Shown here: positions 1-10,599 of the stretch, piece by piece
Position numbering within the stretch: the stretch's first letter is position 1
How the letters are laid out: every line of letters begins with the position of its first letter
DNA from: Limnephilus marmoratus
Lineage: Eukaryota > Arthropoda > Insecta > Trichoptera > Limnephilidae
Assembly (NCBI GenBank): GCA_917880885.1
Contig: OU862927.1
Span: 37,847,571-37,911,570 of the forward strand
Length of the DNA: 64,000 bases
Direction: 5' to 3'
Made by a program: the position numbers and the translations under genes
The notes under the pieces: model-generated
Databases searched by the model: none
What the model was told of the DNA's origin: nothing
What the model saw: only the letters and a program-made list of their open reading frames with translations

Positions 1-784
1 AGCGACGTGTTGTGAGGGTTTTATACTCCGAATTCGTGTTATCGGTTTTACTTTCTTTATTTATATCGTTTTTATAGCTTTATTATAGCGTTTGTGCCCG
101 TCATTACCCGTGTTTTGGTTAAAGTTTTAAAATTATTATTTTTTTTTTTAAACAAATGTTTGTTTGTTTCCCGGTTACAATTAACGTTACAATTAATTCC
201 CAAACGTTACAATTAACCCAACCATGTTTGAAAAATCTCCTACTACCACTAAGCGGAAAATGTTGCTTGCGTCGTGATAGAGGACTTAGCCAACCGAGGA
301 ATCGAACGCGATGCTCACTCAGCCACTGACCATTCGAAATTGCTTTTAAATAATTATTATGAACGTTTTCAAATATCAACCCTATTCTAATAGTCAATCT
401 GTTAAAAAATGTGGGAGGTTTTGTAAAAAATAATCAAACAAATGCAATATTTTTTTTCGTTTTTTTTTTATTATTAACGTTACTTTTCGTTCTTAAATTA
501 ATATAAAAAATTTCGTTAAAAAGTCGTTATATTGTATTCTACATGTTTATCATTATAAATAGACTTTTCGGACCCCCCCCCCCCACATCCCACCCTCCGG
601 CAGGTATTTCACAGTTATCTAGGTTGAAACCGCTGAAATTGCTAAAATTATGAAATTATTTAGTCAATTTGGACAGCTGTATTTCAAAGATCATTAAGTT
701 CAAACAATATTTTTTTAGTTTTGAATAGTAGAAAATTTAGTCTACTTTAAACAGGTAAGTTTTAAGATTTTCACGGCCAGAAGA
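1..784. other. Intergenic AT-rich sequence without a gene
   Basis: I see no coding signal here. A run of 13 C residues lies near 571-583. At about 270-335 the minus strand shows a tRNA-like B-box context (a TTCGATTCC-type T loop), probably the eroded head of a tRNA-derived SINE. A related sequence occurs near 54920-54990. Both are fragments. Confidence 0.5.
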
Positions 785-837
785 ATTTTCGTTATATGTT
801 TTTGGGGTGTTGTGCCGTGTTGCGCTACCTCCTTCTT

Positions 838-882
838 TAGCCAACGTTTCGGACATCGTTGCAGTGTCCATCATCAGGGCAG
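838..882 (-). ncRNA. Hammerhead-ribozyme-like motif, Penelope type
   Basis: On the minus strand the core CTGATGA (871-877) is followed by a hairpin with a GGACA/TGTCC stem, then GAAA and the self-complementary ACGT. GCC before the core can pair with GGC after the cleavage position, giving a short stem I. This order (stem I, CUGANGA, stem II, GAAA, very short palindromic stem III) is the minimal hammerhead layout known from Penelope-like elements, thought to act as a dimer. The residue at the cleavage position reads U rather than the preferred C, so activity may be weak. About 120 bp around it is repeated, inverted and with one difference seen, at 11395-11515. Confidence 0.6.
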
Positions 883-967
883 ATCCGGCAGATCCGGTAG
901 ATGTGTAATTTTTAGTCGTGAAGTGTGTGCTTATTTACTTCGAAGCGATACCGTGTCGCCAGCAGCA

Positions 968-1037
968 CTAACTTTCACCAGTACAAAATACTCGTGACAA
1001 GCAGTGGCGTCATCGCCGCGGAACGGAATAGAAAGTT
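968..1037. repeat. S unit, left part, flanking LINE copy A
   Basis: This is the left piece of a roughly 230 bp unit that recurs at 5856-6090 and 10923-11300. It ends in GGAATAGAAAGTT (1025-1037), which recurs just beyond the other end of LINE copy A at 5856-5868, so these 13 bases look like the target-site duplication. It differs at a couple of positions from the two later S units. Confidence 0.7.
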
Positions 1038-1370
1038 ATTATATATTGGTTTTTGGCAAGTTACAGGGAGAAATTAACCCCTTTGTCTTGCAAACTGTAG
1101 TAATGTCACCTGATGGATTTTTTTTTTTTGCCCGATGTTCGGGCTACCTTGGGCAAGATGAAGGACATTAATAATTTTTTTTGATGGTTTGTTTATCTGT
1201 GAGTGGTATACATTTTGTATAGATAAACACACACATACAGACATTTTTACATACACCCATGCATGTATGTATTCATATGTAACAAATATGTATACCATAA
1301 TAAATATATATAATTATTTATTTATCTTTTATATAAGAGAACAAAGGTAAATTTTATTATAGCCCGCGCA

Positions 1371-4062
1371 TCAAGGTGGATGAAGGATGGAAATGGGCAG
1401 GCGGTGGAGGAGATTGTCATCGGGACTTGATTGCCCGAGACATGAGATGCTTGGGTTTGAATTTGAAGCAAGTTTGGAGAAAAATGTTTTGGCTAGATCT
1501 ATTATGTGTTTTTTAAGTGGAGGAATTTTCGTGCCTGAATTAATAATGCTATTTCGGACGAACCAAGGGCTTTTGGTGAATCTTCTAAGCAAGACATTTT
1601 GGAAGGTTTCTAGACTCTTAGTATTGCTTGTGGCCCAAATTGGGGCGGCGTAAGTCATGATGGGTCGCAATTTTGATTTGTAAATAAGAATTTTGTTCTG
1701 TAGTGACGTTTGACTATTATAATTTAAAAGCGGGTAAAGGGATGCGGCAGCGTTTTTGGTTTTTTTAATTGTATGTTTGATGTGTGTGTGCCATGTGAGT
1801 TTTTTATCGAGTGTGACTCCAAGGTATTTAACGTTGTTTTGCCAGGGTATTGCTTGGCCGTACATGGAAACGTGACCTTTAGGAGTGCTGCGAACCTTTC
1901 TTCGCGAGAAGAAAATAGCAGCGCTCTTGGAAGGGTTCACGTCTATACGCCATTTGTTATAAAAGTCTTGGAGTATGTTTATGTTGTGTTGTAAGCGAAG
2001 TGTGATCATCCTGGGAGAACTGTATCGAACCATAATGGCGGTGTCGTCAGCGTACAAGGCTTTATACGAATGTTGGTTCTCCGTGAGTGGTATATCGTGT
2101 ATGTAGATATTGAAGAGGGTGGGGGAAAGCAGGGACCCTTGCGGGACGCCTGCTGTCATGAATCTGGGAGTTGAGAGTGCATCTCGGATCTTTACTTGAA
2201 AAGTCCGGTGCCGAAGAAATGATTTTAAGATACCGAGGAGTTGGGGATCGATGTCAATGTTGTGCAATTTGAGAAGCAGTCCGTTCGACCACACTTTGTC
2301 GAAGGCTTTGGCTATGTCCAGGAAAATGGCGCCAGTGGACCGTTGGGAGTTGAAGCCGCCTAGAATCAGTTCGGAAACTCTGAGTAGTTGATGAAGGGTT
2401 GAGTGTTGAGATCTGAAGCCATGTTGTTCATCAGGGAGGGTTTTCACCTCGTGAATGTGCTTTAAGAGCCGAGTAAGGAGAATTTGTTCGAATATTTTAC
2501 CAACATTTGAGAGAAGACTGATGGGACGATGGTTCTCACAGAATTTCGGGTCCTTCCCAGGTTTTCGGATGAGAATGACGTGCGCGTGTTTCCAACTTTT
2601 GGGAAAATAACGCAGTCTGAGTGCGGAATTTATGAGGCTCACAATGGCGAGAATGCTTTTAGGGGGGAGGGCTTTAAGGGCAAAGTTTGTTATGCCATCT
2701 GGACCAGGAGCTTTTTTGTTGCTGCGGTGTTTTATGGCCCTTCGGACTTCTGATGGGGTGGTGAAATGTACATTTGTTCCGGGAAGGGAGTCGAAAATTT
2801 TGATGGTTGACATTTGCTATATGGACTGGGTCGGCGTGCTTGGAGCTGGGGCTAAATTGAAATTCAAGATTATCGGCAAACGCCTCCGATTTACCTTGAT
2901 CGTCAAATATGAGGCCGTTTTCGGTATGAATGGGATGGTTTGGGGATGGGGTAGTTTGGAGAGATTTGCATAATTTCCATAGGGAGCCATCCTGTGGATT
3001 TATATTTTGAATTTTTTTGTTCCAGTTGGAGTGTGAAAGCTCGGAAAGTTTCTTTCTAATAAGTGCTTGAATTCTATTGATAGTTTTTTTGACTGAGGGA
3101 TTTTGGTTTCTGTGCCAGTGTCGGCGAAGATTGTTTTTTGTAGAGATCAATTCCTGGATGTCGATTGGGAGGTCACTTTTGAGATTAAGGGCGGAACGTT
3201 CAGGAAGAGTTTTAGAGGCATCCGTGATGGAAGATATGATTATATCGGCAAAGTCGTCAACTGCCTTGTCTAGTTCGGGGCCGTCAGAAATATTTTGAGG
3301 GATGATTGTTTTTTCCCCAACTCTGTGAGTGAAATACGTCCAATCAGTTTTTATAGATTTGCGCGGTGCCATTGGAGTGGAAAGTCGATTAAGAGTGAGC
3401 AAAACTGGATTATGATCTGAGCTTAGGTCATTTATGGTTTCGATACTGTAGACCCAGGGTAATTTGTGGAGGAGTGCAATGTCGAGAACATCGGGTCTAG
3501 CCCCGCTGTTCGGGAAGTGTGTGGGTGCAATTGGGCCCGCGATGAAGAGTTCAGGATGTGCGCTAGCGTACTTTTGTAAGATACGCCCATTGGAGTTAGT
3601 AATCCTACTATTCCAATTGGGGTGCTTTGAGTTAAAGTCCCCAGCGAGAATAGTAGGAGTGTGGCTATCGAGAAGAGTATCGAGGTCTTTTGGATCAAGC
3701 TTATCTTGCGGACGGTGATAGATGGAGTTTATTCTTAATGGGCCTGAATGTTTTGTATGTATTGTGATTGAGGTTGATTCAATAGACGACAATGTGGGTG
3801 TAATGTTATATTTGTGGGCGATTTTCGATTTAACGAAAATAGCAGTGCCCCCACCTCTCGTGTTTTGGCGGTCGTTTCTATATAATGTATAGTTTGAAAG
3901 TTTTGGTATTTGTGATGGGTTGAGGTGAGTTTCATTAATAAGTAAAACGTCAAGAGCGTGTGTATTTGCAAAAATACGTAATTCATGTATATTTTTTAAG
4001 AGACCATTAGCATTCCAAAATGCCATACGTAGCACGGAGGGCATGGTAGTAGAGCTAGCCAT
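1371..4062 (-). pseudogene. Jockey ORF2, frameshifted endonuclease-reverse transcriptase
   Basis: Same protein as the intact ORF2 of copy B, but an 8 bp deletion relative to B (about 2797-2804, inside the segment joining endonuclease to RT) splits it. The upstream half (2674-4062) carries the endonuclease and then runs into a false frame. The downstream half (1371 to about 2800) carries the whole RT core with FLDIAKAFD, AGVPQGS and YADD. Apart from the shift I count four residue differences from B; one is LIRKPG for LIPKPG in an RT motif that is normally conserved. The copy cannot make full-length ORF2 unless the ribosome shifts frame. The start codon follows the ORF1 stop with no gap. Confidence 0.9.
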
Positions 4063-5532
4063 TTACACTGAAAAAAGTGAAAAAATCTGAGGGGCGGCGG
4101 AGAAAATGATAGATATGTAGTCTGCCGGTGAGGTGGCAGACTGAAATTTGGGGATGAGGTCGGAAAGAAGATCGCCAACCTTGGAAAAATTGAAATTTTT
4201 GAAAAATTCAAAAATGTTGAAGGGGGTGGAAGGAGGTGTGTGGGAGGTTGACGTTGAGGGAGCTGAGGGGGATGTGGACGTTAGTGGGGTTTGGGCAGTG
4301 GCCTGCGCGTATGATAAGGAGGGATTTGTGCTATGCGAGGTGAAAGTGGCATTACGTACGGTTTGCAAGATGGGTTGTGGAGATGGTCTTTTCGGACATT
4401 CCTTATAATTCGCCGGATGGGCTCCAGAACAGTTTGCGCAGGTGGCGGGACCATCTTCTCTCTGCTTCTTGCATTCCTGCGTGAAATGATCACCCGCGCA
4501 CTTGACGCAGCGGGGAGGCAGGTGGCACATCTTTGAAGAGTGTCCAAAATTCTGGCAGCGGTGACACTGAGAGGGGGCTGTTTTTTTATTAAGATACTCG
4601 ACTCTTATATTGAGGTGAAAGAGGGAAGTGAGGGAGAAAATTTTTTGTCCCGCCTCACCATGATCCAGTTGTACAAGGACTAGTGGAATGTTTTTCCTGT
4701 CTGGCCCGGATCTCATCCGAGTTACAGAATTAACTGGGAGGTTGAGATCTAGAAGTTCCAGGCGGACCTCTTCTTCGCTAATTGTCGTCGGAATCCCTCG
4801 CAGAACCGCCTTGGTTAATTTTTCTTCTGCAAGCTGAAATGTATGGAAGGGGGTTGTGTCCTCCTGGAGCATCTTTGTAGCCAGCCTGAAGCTGGTGGAG
4901 TCGCCAGTATTTAGAACCACCCCTGTTGGAATGGCCTTTGCGTTAATTATATTAATCCCAGCGTTCAAGAGGCGCTTTTCCAGGAGGCTCCAATTTTTTT
5001 CCGATTTTATAAAAATTGGAGGGATCTTAATAGGCCTCGTTTTTGTGGCATCGGTTATATTTGCGGTGGAGTCAGACACGGAATTTAGAAGTGGCGGTGG
5101 TGCAATTTCATCGTCTGTAGCGAGGGCGGAGAAACGATTTGAGGTTTTTATAACTTCGGTGGACGGAGGAGGAGAAGCGCACGCCCTTCGTTTCTTGTGA
5201 GCTGGAGTCACCCATAGCGGGGGGAATGAGTTTACGGAAGAGGATGGTGCGGTTGATGTTGAGCTGGAGGTGGTTGTCGAAGAGGTGGGAGCTGTTGAAA
5301 AAGGGGCAGAAGTCAAGGTGGAAGGGGAGACGGAGGTCAAAGACGTAGTGAGGGTGGGAGTTGTTGTTATTTTCAAAGAGTAGTCGGAGACATCTTCTTC
5401 ACTTCCGAAGTGCTTTAGGTATAGAGCAGTTGAGCGTCTGGACCTCGTTACCTTAGATTTTTTTGCCAAAAATTCTTCAAGTTGTGCTTCTGTAGCACCC
5501 ACGGCGGCAAGTTGTTGGTGGAGTGTAGACAT
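4063..5532 (-). CDS. Jockey ORF1 (gag-like RNA-binding protein), copy A
   Basis: 489 residues, intact. An N-terminal Ser/Thr-rich low-complexity stretch (about 55-105) is followed by a folded region (about 165-315) resembling the PRE_C2HC domain of Jockey gag proteins. Three zinc knuckles follow at about 323-379: one CX2CX4HX4C and two variants, CX2CX3HX4C and CX2CX3HX6C. Such proteins bind the element RNA and form the ribonucleoprotein that is retrotransposed. Four residues differ from copy B, one of them K/M inside the first knuckle. The TAA stop at 4063-4065 directly abuts the ORF2 ATG and is in the same frame. Confidence 0.9.
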   Translation of the reverse strand: MSTLHQQLAAVGATEAQLEEFLAKKSKVTRSRRSTALYLKHFGSEEDVSDYSLKITTTPTLTTSLTSVSPSTLTSAPFSTAPTSSTTTSSSTSTAPSSSVNSFPPLWVTPAHKKRRACASPPPSTEVIKTSNRFSALATDDEIAPPPLLNSVSDSTANITDATKTRPIKIPPIFIKSEKNWSLLEKRLLNAGINIINAKAIPTGVVLNTGDSTSFRLATKMLQEDTTPFHTFQLAEEKLTKAVLRGIPTTISEEEVRLELLDLNLPVNSVTRMRSGPDRKNIPLVLVQLDHGEAGQKIFSLTSLFHLNIRVEYLNKKTAPSQCHRCQNFGHSSKMCHLPPRCVKCAGDHFTQECKKQREDGPATCANCSGAHPANYKECPKRPSPQPILQTVRNATFTSHSTNPSLSYAQATAQTPLTSTSPSAPSTSTSHTPPSTPFNIFEFFKNFNFSKVGDLLSDLIPKFQSATSPADYISIIFSAAPQIFSLFSV

Positions 5533-5855
5533 CGAATCCAGGGTCTTATGCGTAGGTCAATAGTGAGAAAGGTAGACTGTGGAAGGTCAATGTGTAAACG
5601 GGGGTCTGCAGGCTTGGATTTGGTAAAAAAAAATGAAAAACACAACACTGCTTTGAAAGCTGACAGCTCAATATTTTGTCACCATGAAAATTGTTTTTGT
5701 TTGGAAACTGATGGAACGAATTACTATGAGAATGGAAGGAAACAAAAGAACCAGATGACGTGAATAATGATTAGAAAATAAACTGTTCGAAACGCGATGC
5801 ACTGTTCGGAGCTCGATTTTTGAACTGTTGCTTCCTCGAGTAACAAAAGCGGACT

Positions 5856-6090
5856 GGAATAGAAAGTTCATTAAAACGTGGTATTTATGCTAGCCAGGGG
5901 CAAGTCCGTTTGCGAGATGCCGACGGAAGTGGCTCCATCTCTTAATGAAATCTAAAATTAGAAATCACAGTGGTAAGAATTTAGGAAAAAAAAAAAAAAA
6001 AAAAAAAAAAATTACAATTGTTAACTTTCACCAGTACAAAATAATCGTGACAAGCAGTGGCGTCGTCGCCGCGGAACGGAATAGAAAGTT
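5856..6090. repeat. S unit between the two LINE copies, with poly-A run
   Basis: The right part of the S unit (5856-6010) ends in a long A run (about 5988-6010). It is followed by ATTACAATTG and then the left part of a new S unit, ending at 6090 in GGAATAGAAAGTT. The right part is identical by eye to the one after copy B, A run included apart from its length. This favours tandem duplication of the whole 5.07 kb block. Confidence 0.75.
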
Positions 6091-6429
6091 TATTATATTA
6101 TATATTGGTTTTTGGCAAGTTACAGGGAGAAATTAACCCCTTTGTCTTGCAAACTGTAGTAATGTCACCTGATGGATTTTTTTTTTTTGCCCGATGTTCG
6201 GGCTACCTTGGGCAAGATGAAGGACATTAATAATTTTTTTTGATGGTTTGTTTATCTGTGAGTGGTATACATTTTGTATAGATAAACACACACATACAGA
6301 CATTTTTACATACACCCATGCATGTATGTATTCATATGCAACAAATATGTATACCATAATAAATATATATAATTATTTATTTATCTTTTATATAAGAGAA
6401 CAAAGGTAAATTTTATTATAGCCCGCGCA

Positions 6430-9129
6430 TCAAGGTGGATGAAGGATGGAAATGGGCAGGCGGTGGAGGAGATTGTCATCGGGACTTGATTGCCCGAGAC
6501 ATGAGATGCTTGGGTTTGAATTTGAAGCAAGTTTGGAGAAAAATGTTTTGGCTAGATCTATTATGTGTTTTTTAAGTGGAGGAATTTTCGTGCCTGAATT
6601 AATAATGCTATTTCGGACGAACCAAGGGCTTTTGGTGAATCTTCTAAGCAAGACATTTTGGAAGGTTTCTAGACTCTTAGTATTGCTTGTGGCCCAAATT
6701 GGGGCGGCGTAAGTCATGATGGGTCGCAATTTTGATTTGTAAATAAGAATTTTGTTCTGTAGTGACGTTTGACTATTATAATTTAAAAGCGGGTAAAGGG
6801 ATGCGGCAGCGTTTTTGGTTTTTTTAATTGTATGTTTGATGTGTGTGTGCCATGTGAGTTTTTTATCGAGTGTGACTCCAAGGTATTTAACGTTGTTTTG
6901 CCAGGGTATTGCTTGGCCGTACATGGAAACGTGACCTTTAGGAGTGCTGCGAACCTTTCTTCGCGAGAAGAAAATAGCAGCGCTCTTGGAAGGGTTCACG
7001 TCTATACGCCATTTGTTATAAAAGTCTTGGAGTATGTTTATGTTGTGTTGTAAGCGAAGTGTGATCATCCTGGGAGAACTGTATCGAACCATAATGGCGG
7101 TGTCGTCAGCGTACAAGGCTTTATACGAATGTTGGTTCTCCGTGAGTGGTATATCGTGTATGTAGATATTGAAGAGGGTGGGGGAAAGCAGGGACCCTTG
7201 CGGGACGCCTGCTGTCATGAATCTGGGAGTTGAGAGTGCATCTCGGATCTTTACTTGAAAAGTCCGGTGCCGAAGAAATGATTTTAAGATACCGAGGAGT
7301 TGGGGATCGATGTCAATGTTGTGCAATTTGAGAAGCAGTCCGTTCGACCACACTTTGTCGAAGGCTTTGGCTATGTCCAGGAAAATGGCGCCAGTGGACC
7401 GTTGGGAGTTGAAGCCGCCTAGAATCAGTTCGGAAACTCTGAGTAGTTGATGAAGGGTTGAGTGTTGAGATCTGAAGCCATGTTGTTCATCAGGGAGGGT
7501 TTTCACCTCGTGAATGTGCTTTAAGAGCCGAGTAAGGAGAATTTGTTCGAATATTTTACCAACATTTGAGAGAAGACTGATGGGACGATGGTTCTCACAG
7601 AATTTCGGGTCCTTCCCAGGTTTTGGGATGAGAATGACGTGCGCGTGTTTCCAACTTTTGGGAAAATAACGCAGTCTGAGTGCGGAATTTATGAGGCTCA
7701 CAATGGCGAGAATGCTTTTAGGGGGGAGGGCTTTAAGGGCAAAGTTTGTTATGCCATCTGGACCAGGAGCTTTTTTGTTGCTGCGGTGTTTTATGGCCCT
7801 TCGGACTTCTGATGGGGTGGTAAAATGTACATTTGTTCCGGGAAGGGAGTCGAAAATTATGTCTATTTGATGGTTGACATTTGCTATATGGACTGGGTCG
7901 GCGTGCTTGGAGCTGGGGCTAAATTGAAATTCAAGATTATCGGCAAACGCCTCCGATTTACCTTGATCGTCAAATATGAGGCCGTTTTCGGTATGAATGG
8001 GATGGTTTGGGGATGGGGTAGTTTGGAGAGATTTGCATAATTTCCATAGGGAGCCATCCTGTGGATTTATATTTTGAATTTTTTTGTTCCAGGTGGAGTG
8101 TGAAAGCTCGGAAAGTTTCTTTCTAATAAGTGCTTGAATTCTATTGATAGTTTTTTTGACTGAGGGATTTCGGTTTCTGTGCCAGTGTCGGCGAAGATTG
8201 TTTTTTGTAGAGATTAATTCCTGGATGTCGATTGGGAGGTCACTTTTGAGATTAAGGGCGGAACGTTCAGGAAGAGTTTTAGAGGCATCGGTGATGGAAG
8301 ATGTGATTATATCGGCAAAGTCGTCAACTGCCTTGTCTAGTTCGGGGCCGTCAGAAATATTTTGAGGGATGATTGTTTTTTCCCCAACTCTGTGAGTGAA
8401 ATACGTCCAATCAGTTTTTATAGATTTGCGCGGTGCCATTGGAGTGGAAAGTCGATTAAGAGTGAGCAAAACTGGATTATGATCTGAGCTTAGGTCATTT
8501 ATGGTTTCGATACTGTAGACCCAGGGTAATTTGTGGAGGAGTGCAATGTCGAGAACATCGGGTCTAGCCCCGCTGTTCGGGAAGTGTGTGGGTGCAATTG
8601 GGCCCGCGATGAAGAGTTCAGGATGTGCGCTAGCGTACTTTTGTAAGATACGCCCATTGGAGTTAGTAATCCTACTATTCCAATTGGGGTGCTTTGAGTT
8701 AAAGTCCCCAGCGAGAATAGTAGGAGTGTGGCTATCGAGAAGAGTATCGAGGTCTTTTGGATCAAGCTTATCTTGCGGACGGTGATAGATGGAGTTTATT
8801 CTTAATGGGCCTGAATGTTTTGTATGTATTGTGATTGAGGTTGATTCAATAGACGACAATGTGGGTGTAATGTTATATTTGTGGGCGATTTTCGATTTAA
8901 CGAAAATAGCAGTGCCCCCACCTCTCGTGTTTTGGCGGTCGTTTCTATATAATGTATAGTTTGAAAGTTTTGGAATTTGTGATGGGTTGAGGTGAGTTTC
9001 ATTAATAAGTAAAACGTCAAGAGCGTGTGTATTTGCAAAAATACGTAATTCATGTATATTTTTTAAGAGACCATTAGCATTCCAAAATGCCATACGTAGC
9101 ACGGAGGGCATGGTAGTAGAGCTAGCCAT
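6430..9129 (-). CDS. Jockey ORF2: AP endonuclease and reverse transcriptase
   Basis: 899 residues. The endonuclease domain spans about 10-225: NET with the catalytic Glu at 44, GDFN at 141-144 and SDHNP at 215-219, all the main APE-type residues. A linker leads to the RT domain at about 440-760: IPKPGKD from 501, FLDIAKAFD at 583-591 (first catalytic Asp), AGVPQGS at 641-647, YADD at 673-676 (catalytic Asp pair) and KYLGVTLD near 748. No RNase H domain is visible. The protein should nick target DNA and reverse-transcribe the element RNA from the nick. The ATG at 9127-9129 follows the ORF1 TAA immediately and in frame, so translation probably needs re-initiation or stop readthrough. Confidence 0.95.
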   Translation of the reverse strand: MASSTTMPSVLRMAFWNANGLLKNIHELRIFANTHALDVLLINETHLNPSQIPKLSNYTLYRNDRQNTRGGGTAIFVKSKIAHKYNITPTLSSIESTSITIHTKHSGPLRINSIYHRPQDKLDPKDLDTLLDSHTPTILAGDFNSKHPNWNSRITNSNGRILQKYASAHPELFIAGPIAPTHFPNSGARPDVLDIALLHKLPWVYSIETINDLSSDHNPVLLTLNRLSTPMAPRKSIKTDWTYFTHRVGEKTIIPQNISDGPELDKAVDDFADIITSSITDASKTLPERSALNLKSDLPIDIQELISTKNNLRRHWHRNRNPSVKKTINRIQALIRKKLSELSHSTWNKKIQNINPQDGSLWKLCKSLQTTPSPNHPIHTENGLIFDDQGKSEAFADNLEFQFSPSSKHADPVHIANVNHQIDIIFDSLPGTNVHFTTPSEVRRAIKHRSNKKAPGPDGITNFALKALPPKSILAIVSLINSALRLRYFPKSWKHAHVILIPKPGKDPKFCENHRPISLLSNVGKIFEQILLTRLLKHIHEVKTLPDEQHGFRSQHSTLHQLLRVSELILGGFNSQRSTGAIFLDIAKAFDKVWSNGLLLKLHNIDIDPQLLGILKSFLRHRTFQVKIRDALSTPRFMTAGVPQGSLLSPTLFNIYIHDIPLTENQHSYKALYADDTAIMVRYSSPRMITLRLQHNINILQDFYNKWRIDVNPSKSAAIFFSRRKVRSTPKGHVSMYGQAIPWQNNVKYLGVTLDKKLTWHTHIKHTIKKTKNAAASLYPLLNYNSQTSLQNKILIYKSKLRPIMTYAAPIWATSNTKSLETFQNVLLRRFTKSPWFVRNSIINSGTKIPPLKKHIIDLAKTFFSKLASNSNPSISCLGQSSPDDNLLHRLPISILHPP

Positions 9130-10599
9130 TTACACTGAAAAAAGTGAAAAAATCTGAGGGGCGGCGGAGAAAATGATAGATATGTAGTCTGCCGGTGAGG
9201 TGGCAGACTGAAATTTGGGGATGAGGTCGGAAAGAAGATCGCCAACCTTGGAGAAATTGAAATTTTTGAAAAATTCAAAAATGTTGAAGGGGGTGGAAGG
9301 AGGTGTGTGGGAGGTTGACGTTGAGGGAGCTGAGGGGGATGTGGACGTTAGTGGGGTTTGGGCAGTGGCCTGCGCGTATGATAAGGAGGGATTTGTGCTA
9401 TGCGAGGTGAAAGTGGCATTACGTACGGTTTGCAAGATGGGTTGTGGAGATGGTCTTTTCGGACATTCCTTATAATTTGCCGGATGGGCTCCAGAACAGT
9501 TTGCGCAGGTGGCGGGACCATCTTCTCTCTGCTTCTTGCATTCCTGCGTGAAATGATCACCCGCGCACTTGACGCAGCGGGGAGGCAGGTGGCACATCAT
9601 TGAAGAGTGTCCAAAATTCTGGCAGCGGTGACACTGAGAGGGGGCTGTTTTTTTGTTAAGATACTCGACTCTTATCTTGAGGTGAAAGAGGGAAGTGAGG
9701 GAGAAAATTTTTTGTCCCGCCTCACCATGATCCAGTTGTACAAGGACTAGTGGAATGTTTTTCCTGTCTGGCCCAGATCTCATCCGAGTTACAGAATTAA
9801 CTGGGAGGTTGAGATCTAGAAGTTCCAGGCGGACCTCTTCTTCGCTAATTGTCGTCGGAATCCCTCGCAGAACCGCCTTGGTTAATTTTTCTTCTGCAAG
9901 CTGAAATGTATGGAAGGGGGTTGTGTCCTCCTGGAGCATCTTTGTAGCCAGCCTGAAGCTGGTGGAGTCGCCAGTATTTAGAACCACCCCTGTTGGAATG
10001 GCCTTTGCGTTAATTATATTAACCCCAGCGTTCAAGAGGCGCTTTTCCAGGAGGCTCCAATTTTTTTCCGATTTTATAAAAATTGGAGGGATCTTAATAG
10101 GCCTCGTTTTTGTGGCATCGGTTATATTTGCGGTGGAGTCAGACACGGAATTTAGAAGTGGCGGTGGTGCAATTTCATCGTCTGTAGCGAGGGCGGAGAA
10201 ACGATTTGAGGTTTTTATAACTTCGGTGGACGGAGGAGGAGAAGCGCACGCCCTTCGTTTCTTGTGAGCTGGAGTCACCCATAGCGGGGGGAATGAGTTT
10301 ACGGAAGAGGATGGTGCGGTTGATGTTGAGCTGGAGGTGGTTGTCGAAGAGGTGGGAGCTGTTGAAAAAGGGGCAGAAGTCAAGGTGGAAGGGGAGACGG
10401 AGGTCAAAGACGTAGTGAGGGTGGGAGTTGTTGTTGTTTTCAAAGAGTAGTCGGAGACATCTTCTTCACTTCCGAAGTGCTTTAGGTATAGAGCAGTTGA
10501 GCGTCTGGACCTCGTTACCTTAGATTTTTTTGCCAAAAATTCTTCAAGTTGTGCTTCTGTAGCACCCACGGCGGCAAGTTGTTGGTGGAGTGTAGACAT
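9130..10599 (-). CDS. Jockey ORF1 (gag-like RNA-binding protein), copy B
   Basis: 489 residues, intact. It has a Ser/Thr-rich N-terminal segment, a PRE_C2HC-like region (about 165-315) and three zinc knuckles: CHRC...H...C from 323, CVKC...H...C from 342 and CANC...H...C from 365. A Ser/Thr/Pro-rich stretch and a hydrophobic C-terminal tail follow. The start is the first ATG of the frame, after a leader of about 320 bases. The first knuckle contains SSMMC where copy A has SSKMC. The stop codon TAA (9130-9132) touches the ORF2 start codon. Confidence 0.92.
   Translation of the reverse strand: MSTLHQQLAAVGATEAQLEEFLAKKSKVTRSRRSTALYLKHFGSEEDVSDYSLKTTTTPTLTTSLTSVSPSTLTSAPFSTAPTSSTTTSSSTSTAPSSSVNSFPPLWVTPAHKKRRACASPPPSTEVIKTSNRFSALATDDEIAPPPLLNSVSDSTANITDATKTRPIKIPPIFIKSEKNWSLLEKRLLNAGVNIINAKAIPTGVVLNTGDSTSFRLATKMLQEDTTPFHTFQLAEEKLTKAVLRGIPTTISEEEVRLELLDLNLPVNSVTRMRSGPDRKNIPLVLVQLDHGEAGQKIFSLTSLFHLKIRVEYLNKKTAPSQCHRCQNFGHSSMMCHLPPRCVKCAGDHFTQECKKQREDGPATCANCSGAHPANYKECPKRPSPQPILQTVRNATFTSHSTNPSLSYAQATAQTPLTSTSPSAPSTSTSHTPPSTPFNIFEFFKNFNFSKVGDLLSDLIPKFQSATSPADYISIIFSAAPQIFSLFSV

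Larger units (their letters stand above)
1038..5855 (-). mobile_element. Jockey-type LINE, copy A (ORF2 broken)
   Basis: A non-LTR retrotransposon of about 4.8 kb, flanked by the 13 bp duplication GGAATAGAAAGTT. Going 5' to 3' on the minus strand it has a roughly 320 bp leader, ORF1 (gag-like, zinc knuckles), ORF2 (endonuclease plus reverse transcriptase) and a roughly 330 bp 3' UTR ending in a short AT tail. It differs from copy B by few substitutions, an 8 bp deletion in ORF2 near 2800 and a tail about 6 bp shorter. The clade call rests on the ORF1 zinc-knuckle arrangement and the endonuclease start LRMAFWNANG, typical of Jockey relatives. Confidence 0.9.

Noticed and set aside
1387..5200. 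Plus-strand frames opposite the Jockey ORFs (and the same set at 6446-10267)
   Set aside because: Antisense shadows of ORF1 and ORF2; they repeat identically in both copies because the LINE does.
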